Origin: Adiantum capillus-veneris
Lineage: Eukaryota > Streptophyta > Polypodiopsida > Polypodiales > Pteridaceae
DNA length: 56,968 nt
Assembly: GCA_014529385.2 (NCBI GenBank)
Contig: JABFUD020000235.1
Span: forward strand, 1-56,968
Reading direction: 5' to 3'
Positions within the stretch are counted from its first letter, which is position 1. Every line of letters starts with the position of its first letter. The notes beneath the pieces are model-generated. The model searched no databases, was not told the origin of the DNA, and saw nothing but the letters and a program-made list of their open reading frames with translations. This document shows positions 1 to 11,116 of this stretch, piece by piece. Position numbers and translations under genes: made by a program.

Positions 1-1352
1 TTGGTGATTGCCCTTAGGAGACTTTTGGATATTGTCCTTCCCTTAGAGCATTGGAACCCTTGTTTTCCGTGGGCTTAGAATTTCTTTTGAGACCCCGTTT
101 GGAAATTGATTTGGAAGCCACCATAGTATGGTGTATAACCACCAATATGGTGTGTGGCCTTTGGGAGTTGACATACTCCGCCATTTCTTCAGTTAAGCCC
201 GCACAAAATTGTTGCTTTTGCTCTCCAAAATCCAATTTTTTGAAGACATTGGCTTTGAGTTGTAGGCCCCAAAACTTGTCTACATATTTGTGAATGGATT
301 CATAGGGAGAGAGCTTCAAGCTTTGCCATTCGGTGAGTACTTTGTCTTTGGCATCCGTGGCCAAAAGCTGCTTCATAATGGAAGCTATTAAAGGTTTCCA
401 TGTTCGTGGAGCTTCACCGTTGGCCCGTAGGCTAGACCACCATTGTCTGGTGGACTTTTGAAAGTGTATAGCTACATGGTGTAGCTTAGAGGACTCCGTG
501 AATCCCTCATCTCCAAACGCTGCATCGAACTGTTGGATAAAGGCCAAGACTTTGTCCGTAGAACCAAAGGTGCCATCATAGGTAAGGAAAGAGATGCTCT
601 TCCCTCCCTCTTTGAACTTCTTGAGCTTGGATGACCTCTTCCACGCGGCATAGGATTTCCTATGGCCTCTTCTTTTTTATGGTTCAAAGGTTGCATCATC
701 ACTTTCTTTAGAAGGTGAAGAATTTGAGGAAGATGGAGAAGAGGGTGACCTCTTTCTTGCCTTTTTCTTGCCTTGATCTTCTTTGTCTTCACCATCACTT
801 TCATAAGAGGAAGAGGATGAAGAAGATGGAGAAGAGGGTTTCCTCTTTCTTCTCTTGCGTTTTGTCATCCCTCTTTGAAGTAGGGTGTGGAGAAGTATGT
901 GATGGTATTCTCCATTTTGGAGGTGATGGAGAGTGTTTAGCCCGTCGTCTTCGTGGATCCATCTCCACCGAGGTGACAGGAGACTCATTTCTTTCTTGTT
1001 CCTTTGGTGGGGGCTCTTGAATTCTCCTTTGAGAGGGAGATGTGTCATCAAAGAGAAAATTTATGAGCCCTTCATATGGATCCTCTTCTTCTTCCCGAAT
1101 TGGAGAGAGGCCTCTTTTGGAAGTCTCACAAGGAGGCTTCCTAGGTGCTCTCTCGTCATGGTGGGGAGCTTGGAGAATCCCATGACCATGAAGCTGCCGT
1201 TGCACTTCACTTTGGAGGGATGGATTTCCCATGGCTTGTTGAAGCCTAGAAACAAGATAGTTAACAAGCATTGGGGCATCATTAGTAGCCTACTCATTAG
1301 CAAAATCAAAGTTATCAACATTAATTTCAATCTCTTTACTATTGTCAGCCAT
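1..1352 (-). pseudogene. gag: Gypsy-1 gag polyprotein remnant, left copy (cut by window start)
   Basis: Minus-strand Ty3-gypsy gag. The start is the ATG at 1350-1352 (MADNSK...). There follow a charged Ser/Arg/Lys-rich region (about 680-1050, many SSSS and KRK runs) and a Retrotrans_gag core, open at 14-547, with the hallmark QWW and LTEWQSLKLSPYESI segments. The core packages element RNA into virus-like particles. An in-frame TAG lies about 20 codons after the start. The reading frame shifts near the Ser-rich tract. Compared with the mirror copy, the first 120 bases carry extra indels that scramble the C-terminal gag sequence, as at a poorly covered contig end. Confidence 0.85.
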
Positions 1353-1733
1353 TCTAACAACTTTTAGGTGTAAATTTTTTAGGTGTACCTAGTTGCTACT
1401 ACTCTTTATCCCTTTAGAAAATTCACTCAAGCTACTATACCCGTGGCTCGAATACCATTAATTGCAAAGAATAGAAGAGAGGGTCATTCAACACCAAAAC
1501 AACACCGGCTTTTTGTCAAGCTTCTAATAGCTCAATAGTGGTTTAGCCGTAGGCAAGCCCGTAGGACTCCACTATTAAGACCATAGCTCTCGACGGTGAT
1601 GCCCCATTAATAGCACAAAGACAGGCACACTACAAGGCTGAAAAATCCCTATTCTACTTACTCACACGAAATTAATAATACCAACCATTTAGAGCTAGCT
1701 TGAGCCCTCCCTTCTTGAGCAATAAAAGAGAAA
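1353..1733 (-). other. Gypsy-1 untranslated leader, left copy
   Basis: Non-coding stretch between the primer-binding site and the gag ATG on the minus strand. A second initiator-Met-like string, TGGTATTCGAGCCACGG, lies here (about 1441-1457; mirror 52846-52862). It is not directly behind an LTR end, so it is probably not the primer site. No ORF is supported. Confidence 0.55.
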
Positions 1734-1751
1734 CCTTGTGATCTAATACCA
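1734..1751 (-). promoter_or_regulatory. Primer-binding site of Gypsy-1, left copy
   Basis: TGGTATTAGATCACAAGG on the minus strand, one base after an LTR end reading TGTTACA. It starts with TGGTAT and resembles, with mismatches, the TGGTATCAGAGCC complement of the plant initiator-Met tRNA used to prime minus-strand DNA. Spacing of one base from the LTR CA end is typical. Confidence 0.7.
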
Positions 1752-1752
1752 A

Positions 1753-4511
1753 TGTAACATTTCATGGCCTAGTAGCTTGTGTGTAGCAGAAAATAGCATG
1801 AATATAGTGAGCATTTCATTAGAATATTCCTAATGAGAACAACAAGAGTGCTTGGGTGGAGAGAGCAACAAAAGGCATAACACCTAGTTAGATAGCAGAA
1901 ACAATACTTCAAAAGAGAGAGAAATTAAGCAATTGACAACAATTGATGACCGGATTTGCATGGAGCCAGTCCCCCCCAAAAAGGCTTTGTATTATGGTTT
2001 CTCCCATCAAGAGAGACATTTTACAATACAATTCTTTGTGTTCCTTCAATACTAGCTAGTGCAATGAAGATGGAAACTTCAAGCACTAAGAACAACAGTT
2101 ATCAATCATAACATCAATTCCCTCACGGTCTCAGACACAAGACCTCACACACCTTCGAAGATGGTGAGAGCTAGCGAGTATTCAGAGTAGATTTAGAGGA
2201 AGAAGGAGTAGTCTTATGAGAAAGATGTACATCTCCTCACATAATCACTCATATTAGCATAGCTTAGCTTAGTAATTAGCATGGTAGAGGAGATGAGCAT
2301 GCATTGAAGCTTGGCTCTTGGTTGGATTTGCATCACAAAGCCAAGAGTTGTTGGTGTAGGACTCCCTTCTCACAAGCTTGGAGTAGGTGATAAGCTTTCC
2401 ATTAAAGCTTGAGAAGGAGAGAGAGAGAGAGTCTTCTTGCTTCACACAGAAATTGTGTGAGTGTGTAAGTCAACAATGCCTTTGAAAAATCAGTCCCCCT
2501 CTCTCTCTTGGTCGACCCCTCTTGCTATTTGCTCATGTAGACACCCCATTGGACCTCCCTAGGCTTAGCCGATATGATTTCAGGGGCGTAAGTGATAGCC
2601 TTCTGACATGTGTCCCCCTTTCCCCTTTTATGAGAGATTTTGCTAATTAAATAATGCAACTAAACTCTCATTGGACACCTTTGTCTCCTGGACAATAGGA
2701 ATCAAGCAAGCCATTGGGCTGCTGAATGCTCATTGGACCCCTAGGGAGACTGTCCAATAGTCTTCTAGAGAGCTTAATTCTTACTGGTTCTTTTATTAAG
2801 TGTTTTTAAATTAATTAAACTAGACTTATTGTAGCCTAATTCTCATTGGTCCACCTCCAAGGCCATCCAATAGGATTTGAGTACACCTTGTGGGCATCTA
2901 GGCTAGGGAGCTGACATGTGTCCCTCTTTCCCCTTGTGTACAAAGGAATCTTATGTGTGTGTATGTGAGTTTCTCTCTCATCCTCTACTTCTTGGGATCG
3001 CTCCCTCCCTTGTAGGCCTTGAGAAAGACTTTTGGGACACACACAAAGAATCCAATTTCCCTAGGCTTTTGACCTTAGGACACAACCTTTGAATTTTGGA
3101 TGTCTTAATGGCTGAACCTTAGGGTCTTTTAAGCCCATTGTTGCACATTTCTCTTTTTCATATGCCCCCCCCCTTGGATTCTTATTTTCCCTCCTTTGGA
3201 TCCCTACTGCGGCCGGTCTGCTAGCTTAACCAATATTCTAGCTTTTTCTCCTTGGCACTTCCCCATATTAAATGATCAGTTTAACATGAGAAAATCATTT
3301 AAGAGAATTAGATATTGATTATTATGATAGTTACCCATAGTTTAAAAGGACTAGATTTAAGCTAGACATCCAAGAATTAGAAGCCAATCATTAATTGAGT
3401 ACTCAACAACATGCTGAAGGCAAGACTCTTTGCAAGTGAAAGAAAATAGGCTCCCTCATATCACAACCCACATATCAAAACATCACAGCCTACTTTTTTC
3501 CCCTTTCCTTATGCGAAATCTCAGGTAAAAAATCATCAAACTAGATCAGTAACCATATGCAAGCCAGAAGCTAGTGCTAGAATCCCCCATCTTCTTTTCC
3601 ATAAGTACCCTCAATAAGCAACCAAAATCATTAATGATAACATAAGCACAAGGTCTTTCATTGCTTAGATCAATATATGAATAGTCTATTGCTACCAAAA
3701 AGTCTCCAACTCAGTAAAGGGAACAAGCCAAGAGTTCATCAAAATAGATAACAGCTTTATTAGCACTAGCCAAAAAATATCCTCATCCTATTTTGTGCCC
3801 AATTCTTCCCATTATAAGCATGTAACAGATGCAAATCTTAGTAAGAGCAAGAATGTAAGATTTTAAGTCTCAAAGTATCCTTGCAACAATGGAGGTTAGC
3901 AAGTATTTCAAGTTATCCGTAATTAGTATTAATAAAAACCAGCCAAACACCAGGTAATTTTGACTAAAGGGAGCCCTTATCAAAGACTAATAATAGATAA
4001 TATATGCAACAGCCTTATTAGTCAAAAAAACTAGCAAAAATCCAAAAATCCTCATCAAATTTTGTTCCCAAGACTACCCATAATGTTAAGACTGAGTAGA
4101 AAGTATGTATTAGGTTCACAGCTTAGCAATAAAAAGACCACAAGATCCAAGTTAGTATGTAGTATCAAAGTATCCTTGCAAAAGCCAAGGTTAGCAAGTA
4201 TTACTTATTCAAGTTACCAGTAATTAATATCAATAAAACTAGTTAGAACGAAAGCCAATCAGGTAAATGTCAATGTGGTAGATTGCACAACACACAATTG
4301 ATGGTAAATAAAAAGATACAACCTATGGTTTTGCTGGGCACAAAGAGGCTCTACAAAGAGCATCTCCTTGAGATCTATAGATATGATCTTTTGTGACCAG
4401 ACCCGCCTAAATGAAAACTCATCTATCCCATGGATTTTGATGTGTTATTGGACATATGCACACATCATCACATCAGTTAGAGATTGAGGCTGCCAAATTT
4501 AGAGGATATGG

Positions 4512-4544
<33 letters not shown>

Positions 4545-4560
4545 GGGAAGATATAGAGGG
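1753..4560 (-). mobile_element. Gypsy-1 5' LTR and flank, left copy (outer boundary unresolved)
   Basis: The LTR ends at 1753 on the minus strand. Its other end cannot be fixed because no partner LTR is visible. No coding sequence is recognised. At 2530-2880 there are repeated CATTGGA/CCAATAG blocks, and a GACATGTGTCCC...TTTCCCCTT block occurs twice, about 318 bp apart (2605 and 2923), suggestive of a U3 promoter array. A C-rich tract at 3166-3175 reads as a purine tract on the minus strand. The rest (3200-4500) is AT-rich with no recognised feature apart from a short GA microsatellite at 4511-4537. Confidence 0.5.
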
Positions 4561-4571
4561 AGAGAAAGAAC

Positions 4572-4831
4572 TAAGAAGAAGAAGAAGAGGATTTTAGCAT
4601 CGTAGAAAACTATCCCAAGAGACCTTAAACAACGGGACTTAAACTCTAGACTTGCTATTCAAGAGGTAAATGGCATAACCAATCTACCACACTTTGGTGA
4701 TAGAAAGGTTATACCGTTTTCCTCTTTTATTAACATACACTCAAGAAGAAGAGGATTTAACATCGTATGAACTATCCCAAGAGACCTCAAAGATATGGGA
4801 GTTGAACTCAAGACCTGTTATTCAAGAGGGA
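4572..4831. repeat. Arm-divergent patch with a tandem duplication, left version
   Basis: Two related blocks, each beginning AAGAAGAAGAGGAT and containing CTATCCCAAGAGACCT, start near 4575 and 4744. The mirror position on the right (49529-49738) is about 55 bp shorter and only partly alignable (islands such as GGAAAACGGTATAACC survive). This is the only sizeable place where the two arms disagree badly. No gene is seen. Confidence 0.75.
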
Positions 4832-4836
4832 AATGA

Positions 4837-5756
4837 TGTTAACTGAGTCAATGTCAGTTAAAAAAAGTTGCTAAAGATCGAAGACGTACGAATGCACATC
4901 GGAGATCAACGTGAAGAAGCGGTAAGATTGGAGTTACAAATTTTCCATGTTTTCCCAAAATGGTCACATATTGTAAATTCCCGCTTTATGTCAAGCCATC
5001 GTAATATTTTAATGTGCTATGAGCTCAATGGGAGTTCCAAGATGTAAAGAACAGGTCATTTATTGTGCTTAGGTTGCAGATACAGTAAGTGGTGGAGCCC
5101 TAAAGGCATTGGGCACCAGAACATTGCACATTTTTACCCTAGGTACATAAGGAAGTGTGTGAATGAAATTAGGTTCTCAAGCTCATTTGTTGAGATCACT
5201 CTTTGGTGAGATATCTTGAGGTGTGTGGCTATGGATTCCTTGAGCTTCTCCTTGCTCATGAGACTTGATTAACACTAATCAATGATTCATTCTTTCTCAC
5301 TATGCCTCTCTCATACTTCTTATGACTACCTATGATGCTTAGATTAACTAGATCTTAACTAATTAGTGGTTAATCCCTCTCTAATCTTGTGTGATTGCCC
5401 TTTTTTTCTTGTGTGTGCATGTAGGTTTGATTGGAGTGTGGTGCTCGTTAGATCTATGTGTGTGTGCTTGTGATTAGTGCATTGCATGAAAGGATTAGTG
5501 TTGTGTGCGTCTTGCAATTGTAGTGTGTGTGATTGGGTTGATTAGAGGTGAAGAGAAGTGGATATGGAGATTGCACTTCATTGTGGCCTAGCTCCTCCAT
5601 AGGGCGAGAATCTCACCTCTTAAAGTTAACCATTTGTGTTGCCACGATTAGCTCACTAACCGTCTGAGTGTTTCCATGCCCTAGCCGGGCAACTCATCCC
5701 TCCTGATTGATACATTTTTTGGTCATTGGAGCTATGCAACGATGGGACCTCCAACA
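4837..5756 (+). mobile_element. 5' LTR of the Asp-primed LTR element, left copy
   Basis: A 920-bp LTR beginning TGTTAACTGAGTCAATG and ending CTCCAACA. Its first ~214 bp reappear at 12869-13082 behind a polypurine tract, with substitutions (for example CGAAGACGTACGAATG against CGAAGACGTATGAATG). That divergence means the insertion is not recent. The five bases before it are AATGA. The matching downstream target duplication cannot be checked because the 3' LTR is interrupted. Confidence 0.88.
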
Positions 5757-5758
5757 TT

Positions 5759-5776
5759 TGTCGCCGTTTCCGGGGA
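5759..5776 (+). promoter_or_regulatory. Primer-binding site resembling tRNA-Asp, left copy
   Basis: TGTCGCCGTTTCCGGGGA lies two bases after the LTR end. It matches the complement of the plant Asp tRNA 3' end (TGGCGCCGTTGCCGGGGA) at 16 of 18 positions. Asp priming is best known in Athila/Tat-type Ty3-gypsy elements and their non-autonomous relatives, so I read this element that way. Confidence 0.8.
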
Positions 5777-8700
5777 CGATGGCCTATGCTAGTGTAATTG
5801 TGGCATAATTGAATGCGTTCCCTCACTAGTTTCACTACTAATTTCACTTGTGTGTTTATGTTTTTGTGGATTTTGAATCTGTGTGCATGAAGCATTGTGT
5901 TCATAATTCCCTAATGTGTGACTGTATCTTGCCAATTGTGTGTTTACACACTCTAATTTCACACTAACCCCTTACTAATTTGACTAATTTTTGCTAATGT
6001 ACTAACTGCTATGAAGGATTGGAGCATTCGACCATTCAATTGATCTTCATGAAAGGTAATTAAGGTGGTATTCTCAACCTCCCTAGAATCTAAGGATGTG
6101 TAGAATTGTGTAGAAATCCCACCATGATGCAATGTAATGCTATGCTATGTTGATGCAATGCAATGTTGATGTTATGGATTGAAAATTTTGGGATTATTCA
6201 TTTTCATGCCGTCATAATGCCGAAATTTTCAAGAATTGGTGGAGCATGAATTTGACAAGTTTCAATCGCTAACTGGTGATTTTGTGTTTCTAATTGGGTG
6301 CGTAATTGAGTTAATTGCATGCTTGGATGGTCAATTTCAAGTGTGTGTGCATTTTAATTGAGTGTGTGTATGCCTAATTTTAGGTGTGCACTATTTTAGG
6401 TGTGTGTGCACTATTGTGCCCATGTTTGAGCACCTAGAAATCAATATGTGTGTTATGACTTTTCAATTGTGATAATTGATTTGTGTTGTGCTCATGCCCA
6501 ACTAATGATTTGTGAAGTCACATTGCAAATCCGACAAGTTTAACCCTTCTATGTGCGCACCTTAAGATTGGTAAAAACTGCCAATTTTTTAGTGTGTGTG
6601 CGCCTAAAAAATTGTTTAATTTGCATGGTTAAATCAATATTTTGATTGCATAAATGATGTGTGTAATGATTAATTTCTGTGTTTTTATGCTCAAAACAGG
6701 GATTTACACACTCTAATTGCGTCAATTTTTACCTAATTTTGTCGATAGTTTTGCTGGTTTAATTGCCTAGTCTTGATTTTATTGATAAAATTATTTGGCA
6801 ATTGAATTGATGTGATTTGTGTGATTTTATTTTTCTGCACTATTTCCCTATGTACGGAGCATTTGTAGATTTTTTTTGGGTATTTTTTGGATAATTTTTG
6901 CAACTTTTTGATAATTTTTTGATAATTTTTTGCTAATTTTTGCATTAATTCCATTAAAATTGATATTTTGTAATGTTTATGAGCTATTTTGTGTGTGCAT
7001 ATTTATGGAATCACTTTGTTTGCATTTGTGCCCTCCGTGGTTGAGTTTTGAGCCTTTTTTACTATTTTCGAGGACTAGTGGACAATTTTGTTGAAATTGG
7101 CATTTTTGGAAAAAATCTACTATTTTTGGCGTGTTTTTGCGTGTCTTAAATGCTTGATTGTGAATGACAATGATTTTCTAAGATTCTTAAAAAAAAAAAG
7201 GGAGTTTTTTGGATTTTTTTGGGTGATTTTTGGGATTTCTGGTGATTTTTTGGAGTTTCGACTAATTTTCGGCCTAATTTTGGTATTTTTGGATGCTTGG
7301 AAATAAAAAACTCATAAAATAAAAAGCCAGGTTCGAGTTGCGACGCCCGTGCCTTGCCTCGCTCCGAGTGAACCTACCCCACGCGCGCCCTCTCTCTACC
7401 TCTCTCTAACTTCCCCTCTCTCCAATGGGAAAAACAAAAAACCCAGGGTACAATGTATTTTAACCGCCCGAAATCATAAAATCCCGGTTAGATTTTGACC
7501 TTGCCTTGCAGAAAACCGGAAAAAGTTCACAAATTTTAGAGTATTTACCTCCAAAAGCTTCAAATTTCAACCTAAAAACCAGGAGAATTTCGAGTTTGAA
7601 CTCATTTTCTTCGATTAGAAAAAATGCCTTTTTCTAGCCCTGTTTCTAACTCTCCCTCTAACTCCTAATGTGACCTCTCTCTCTCTCTCTCTCCCCCTCT
7701 TTAACTCTCTCTCTGCCTTTTTGTCCTTTGCCTCGTTTGGCGCGTAACACACACTACACACACGCACGCGCTCATTGCTAGGCGCGTTGTTTCTTCACGC
7801 CAGTCACCTTCTGCAGCCAAAGCCGGCTGTCAATCCGGATTCCAAAGTCGCCGCCTTCCCTCGTCAACGACCTCAAAAGCAGGTAAGTATAATTTTTTGT
7901 CTTGTTTTTGTTAATTTCAATTTCAAAACTAAAAAAAAATTAAATAAAATAATAATAATAATACAAAAGAATAAAAACAATTTAAAAATATTAATAAAAA
8001 TAAATAATCAAAGGCTCACAAAAAATCCAATAAATTCTTTTTTTATAAAGAGGATTAAAAAATCATTAAAAATTTACCAAAAAATTTTTAAAAAACATAA
8101 AAAATCCACCAAAAAAACAACTCATAAAAAATTCAAAAAAATTTAAACACCTCTTAGAAATTCATAAAAAATCAAAATTGATCAGAAAAATCACCATAAA
8201 ATCAACAAAAATAAAATTCTCTTAATAAACACAAAAAATACTATTAAAAAAATTTCACAAATAAATCACAAAAAATAAAAAACACATAGATAAATCACTT
8301 TTAAAAAAATACATAAAACATAAAAATTCAAGTAGTCACGGAAAAATCATTAAAGAATCAAAAACTGATTGGAAAAAACCCAAAAAACCGTAAAAATTCC
8401 ATAAAACCTTCAAAAAGTCACAGAAAATAGAAAATTCAGTAAAAAATTGTAAGAAAGCATAACCTTTCCATAAAACATCATAAAAATACAAAAAATTTAG
8501 AAAATTCAACATTTTATAAATAATTAGGAAAAATAAAAAGAAAAGTCGTAGAAAGTGCCAGAAAAAGCCAGAACGACGCTAAAAAGAAAAAAACAACGTC
8601 GAGAAAAATAACAACATCGGGGAAGCCGGGAAGTAGTGTATCGCACACCGAACAAACCGCAAAAAAGCCAGAAGATTCGTAAAGTGAGCAAACTGTGCAA

Positions 8701-8948
8701 AGTGAACCAGAGATTAGCAGGAGAAAGTGAGAAAAAAGATCAACTTGAAGCAGTTGAGCGGCAGGCAAATTTTCAAATTTTGCATGCTAGAAATTGGCTA
8801 GTGCAAGCAATTGCATTGCAACTTAGCTTCTAATTGAACGAACAGGGACAACTCACATGTGAATGCAGATTAAGCTAGTATGAGCAGCAGAAATTTTGCT
8901 AATTGATACCAAAATCTGTTAGGAGACAATTTTTACAAACCAATCAAC
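5777..8948 (+). other. Long non-coding leader of the Asp-primed element, left copy
   Basis: There is no credible gene in 3.2 kb. 5780-6700 is rich in GTGTGT-type motifs. 6720-7310 is strongly T-rich (TTTTTTGG repeats). 7330-7870 is GC-richer with CT runs, and 7900-8560 is extremely A-rich on this strand. A near-perfect splice donor, AG/GTAAGTAT, is at 7881-7890, with candidate acceptors ahead of the gag ATG (for example GAATGCAG near 8870). A leader intron is therefore possible. The open frame starting at 7775 runs through A-homopolymers and is not convincing. Confidence 0.55.
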
Positions 8949-9534
8949 ATGGACTCAAATCGATCCGAGAGTTCACGTACAGCAGGGCAAGCCAATAGCA
9001 GTAGCAGCACAAGTGCAACTGCAATTGATCAGATTTTACAACTATATGGCTACAATGGAGACAAAGTCTTGTACACAGATTCAAAAGGCCATAGATATCT
9101 AATGAGCAGTAAAAGCAGCACAGAAGCCAAGATCTTATTGATTAGAGTAAAGACAGATTCAGAGAAATCCCAGATGTTCATCACTGACTGTAGTGGAGAC
9201 AGGTATTGCAAGCTCAAAGACAAGGTGCAGATAGAAGTGCAAAAAATTGACCCAAGTGGCTATCCAAAAATCTGCACAAGCCAGCAATGCATCCAATTAG
9301 TGCATATGCAATCAGGGTCATTGTACATGGATTACAGTGGTCAAATCTACAATCGAGAGTCACAATTGTAGGATCCAACAGATCAACCAACTGAAGCCAA
9401 TCTAATTGGGACACCAAACCAAAGACGGTACAAAGGTCAAGATGGAGCAGTCTACAGCTTGATGCTCAGTGTTTTAAAAGAAGATGCCAACAGCTTCACA
9501 AGTATAAAAGCTAGTGCTTCTCAATCCTGGTGTA
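8949..9534 (+). pseudogene. Gag-like protein of the Asp-primed element, unusual repeats, left copy
   Basis: ATG at 8949 opens 140 codons, then a TAG (9369-9371) after which the same frame stays open to about 9540. The product has a Ser/Thr-rich N-terminus (residues 5-24). It then has repeated short motifs with the pattern aromatic-x-D-x-x-G-x-x-Y: LYTDSKGHRY (41-50), FITDCSGDRY (77-86), LYMDYSGQIY (125-134), and a fourth, weaker one past the stop (YKGQDGAVY). It precedes a zinc-knuckle/protease-like region, which places it in the gag position. I do not recognise a Retrotrans_gag core. The TAG is one C-to-T step from CAG. Confidence 0.6.
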
Positions 9535-10054
9535 TTGCTTAGATTGTGGATGAAAAGGTGGACATTTTTCTAAAGATTTTCCAAGAAATCCAGACAATAG
9601 GGACACATCAGCCGCCAAGCAAGGCGCATAACAGACTAGGAATGCGAATTTTGATGTAAGTGCATCTAACTTGTCACTTTTAATGGAATCGGATGATTCT
9701 GCATTACCGTTAGAAGCACAATTCACAACACTGCAAGTTCAAAATCAGCATAAAGATGCAAAATGTTGGGGAATCATCTCCACCACCCTCGAAGTAAGTT
9801 CACAAATCATCACAGCTCAATTCCATGTGATCACAGCATAGGATATTCCAAACGACATCATACTGGGAATGCCAATGGCCCAGGAGATTCTAGAGATACA
9901 AAGTTCAAACATAATAGAGTCATCACAGACACAAATAATGAGGACCAAGATTGGTAACTGGTCACCCGCGGACGACAGCACAAAGTCCTCAACCACCGTT
10001 AAAATAGAGACTTATGTCAAAGCAGATCCTATTGAAAATGATTCATCTCCATGA
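9535..10054 (+). pseudogene. Degenerate zinc knuckle and retropepsin-like domain, left copy
   Basis: In the frame +1 to the gag-like ORF, 9535-9582 encodes a CCHC-type knuckle with Cys, Cys and His in place, but with a stop inside and the last Cys replaced by Phe. The same region continues to a retropepsin-like C-terminal pattern: a TTLEV/FHVIT strand and then DIPNDIILGMPM (about 9843-9878), like the D-x-I-L-G-M-P segment of LTR-element proteases. A stop (TAG) lies just before DIPND. The catalytic D-S/T-G triad is not visible. Product inactive. Confidence 0.5.
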
Positions 10055-10243
10055 GACAGAACTGCAGAAGAGCTTAAAGAAAACCATGCAATATCAATTG
10101 CAGATCCAACAGAGCAAAGAGAAACCACAATAGCTATTGAGCAGAGAATGACACCAAAGCCACAAGTTAAGAAGAACGGGGTTGCAAATAACAAGGAAGA
10201 AACAATAGGAAGTCCAAGATTAATCACTCATTGCCAGGTGAAT

Positions 10244-10447
10244 CAGCTGATGAAAGTCAGATTTGAAAACAGGGTCTCAAGTCACTCTCCATAGAGACAC
10301 AGCTAGATCAAGATGAGACCATGGCAAAATCAAGACAAACAACTTCAGCTGATGAAAGTCAGATTTGAAAACAGGGTCTCAAGTCACTCTCCATAGAGAC
10401 ACAGCTAGATCAAGATGAGACCATGGAAAAATCAAGACAAAGAACTT
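10244..10447 (+). repeat. 102-bp in-frame tandem duplication, left copy
   Basis: Two adjacent copies, 10244-10345 and 10346-10447, differ at two bases. The period is 102 bp (34 codons), so the duplication preserves any reading frame. It lies between the two protease-like segments and is kept in the mirror arm at 43913-44116. Confidence 0.93.
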
Positions 10448-10461
10448 CAATATAACCAACA

Positions 10462-10773
10462 ATGAGAATAGTTGTAGTTCTCAGCACTACAAAAGGAGCA
10501 AGTGTCAGATGCAATGCTCTACTAAATAAATAAGCAAAGTGCAATATGGTTGCAGACAACATCCAGAGTATTCTAGAGATTACTCAGGGAAAGCTAGATA
10601 AAAGAGAAATCATAGATAAGGCTACAGGTCAAGAAGAAATGGTTGCTGCCCTTAGCATCCAAATTCATGAAGAGCATGTAAAGTTTCAGGTGAAGCCTTC
10701 AAAGGAAATGCTTGCAGATGTCATCCTTGGACATCAGTTGGTTAGACCAACACAAGGCCTACAAAGAAGATAA
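10462..10773 (+). pseudogene. Second retropepsin-like fragment, left copy
   Basis: The frame reads GASVRCNALLNK, a stop, then an open stretch from 10546 ending in EMLADVILGHQLVR. The order (GA...N start, internal ITQGKLDK strand, F-x-V, then D-V-I-L-G-H) follows the fold order of retroelement proteases. No intact catalytic Asp-Thr/Ser-Gly is visible. It is unclear whether this is a true second domain or the real one, with 9843-9878 the look-alike. Confidence 0.4.
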
Positions 10774-11116
10774 AATTATAATACTCTCTTTTCCAAAAGG
10801 TAGCAAGTAGCAATTACAGGTACCATTAATACTAGAATCAGAGTTGCAGAAGTCACAAGAATCGAAACAAATCTTGCAGACAAAGGTAAAGCTAAAGTGG
10901 ACCTCCCACTCATTAGCAAAGAAGGTGTGACAGCATATCCGTCTACATCAAAGAACCCTCATGGATCAGCTTCTTCGAGCAAGTCAGGATTTCAAAATTT
11001 CAAGTCAATTGCTGACCCAATTGAAACCTCTAGGAGACACCCAAAAAAGCAAATATTTTTCATCCAAAGTACTCAAGAAAGCAAAGGAAATTCAAGCAAG
11101 CGTTTGTTTTGAGCAG

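Noticed and set aside
5759-5776. tRNA gene at the Asp-like sequence
   Set aside because: Only the 18-nt complement of a tRNA 3' end is present, directly behind an LTR, as in a primer site.
7775-8146. 123-codon ORF as a gene
   Set aside because: Most of it is Lys/Asn/Ile from A-rich low-complexity DNA, and it crosses a strong splice donor.
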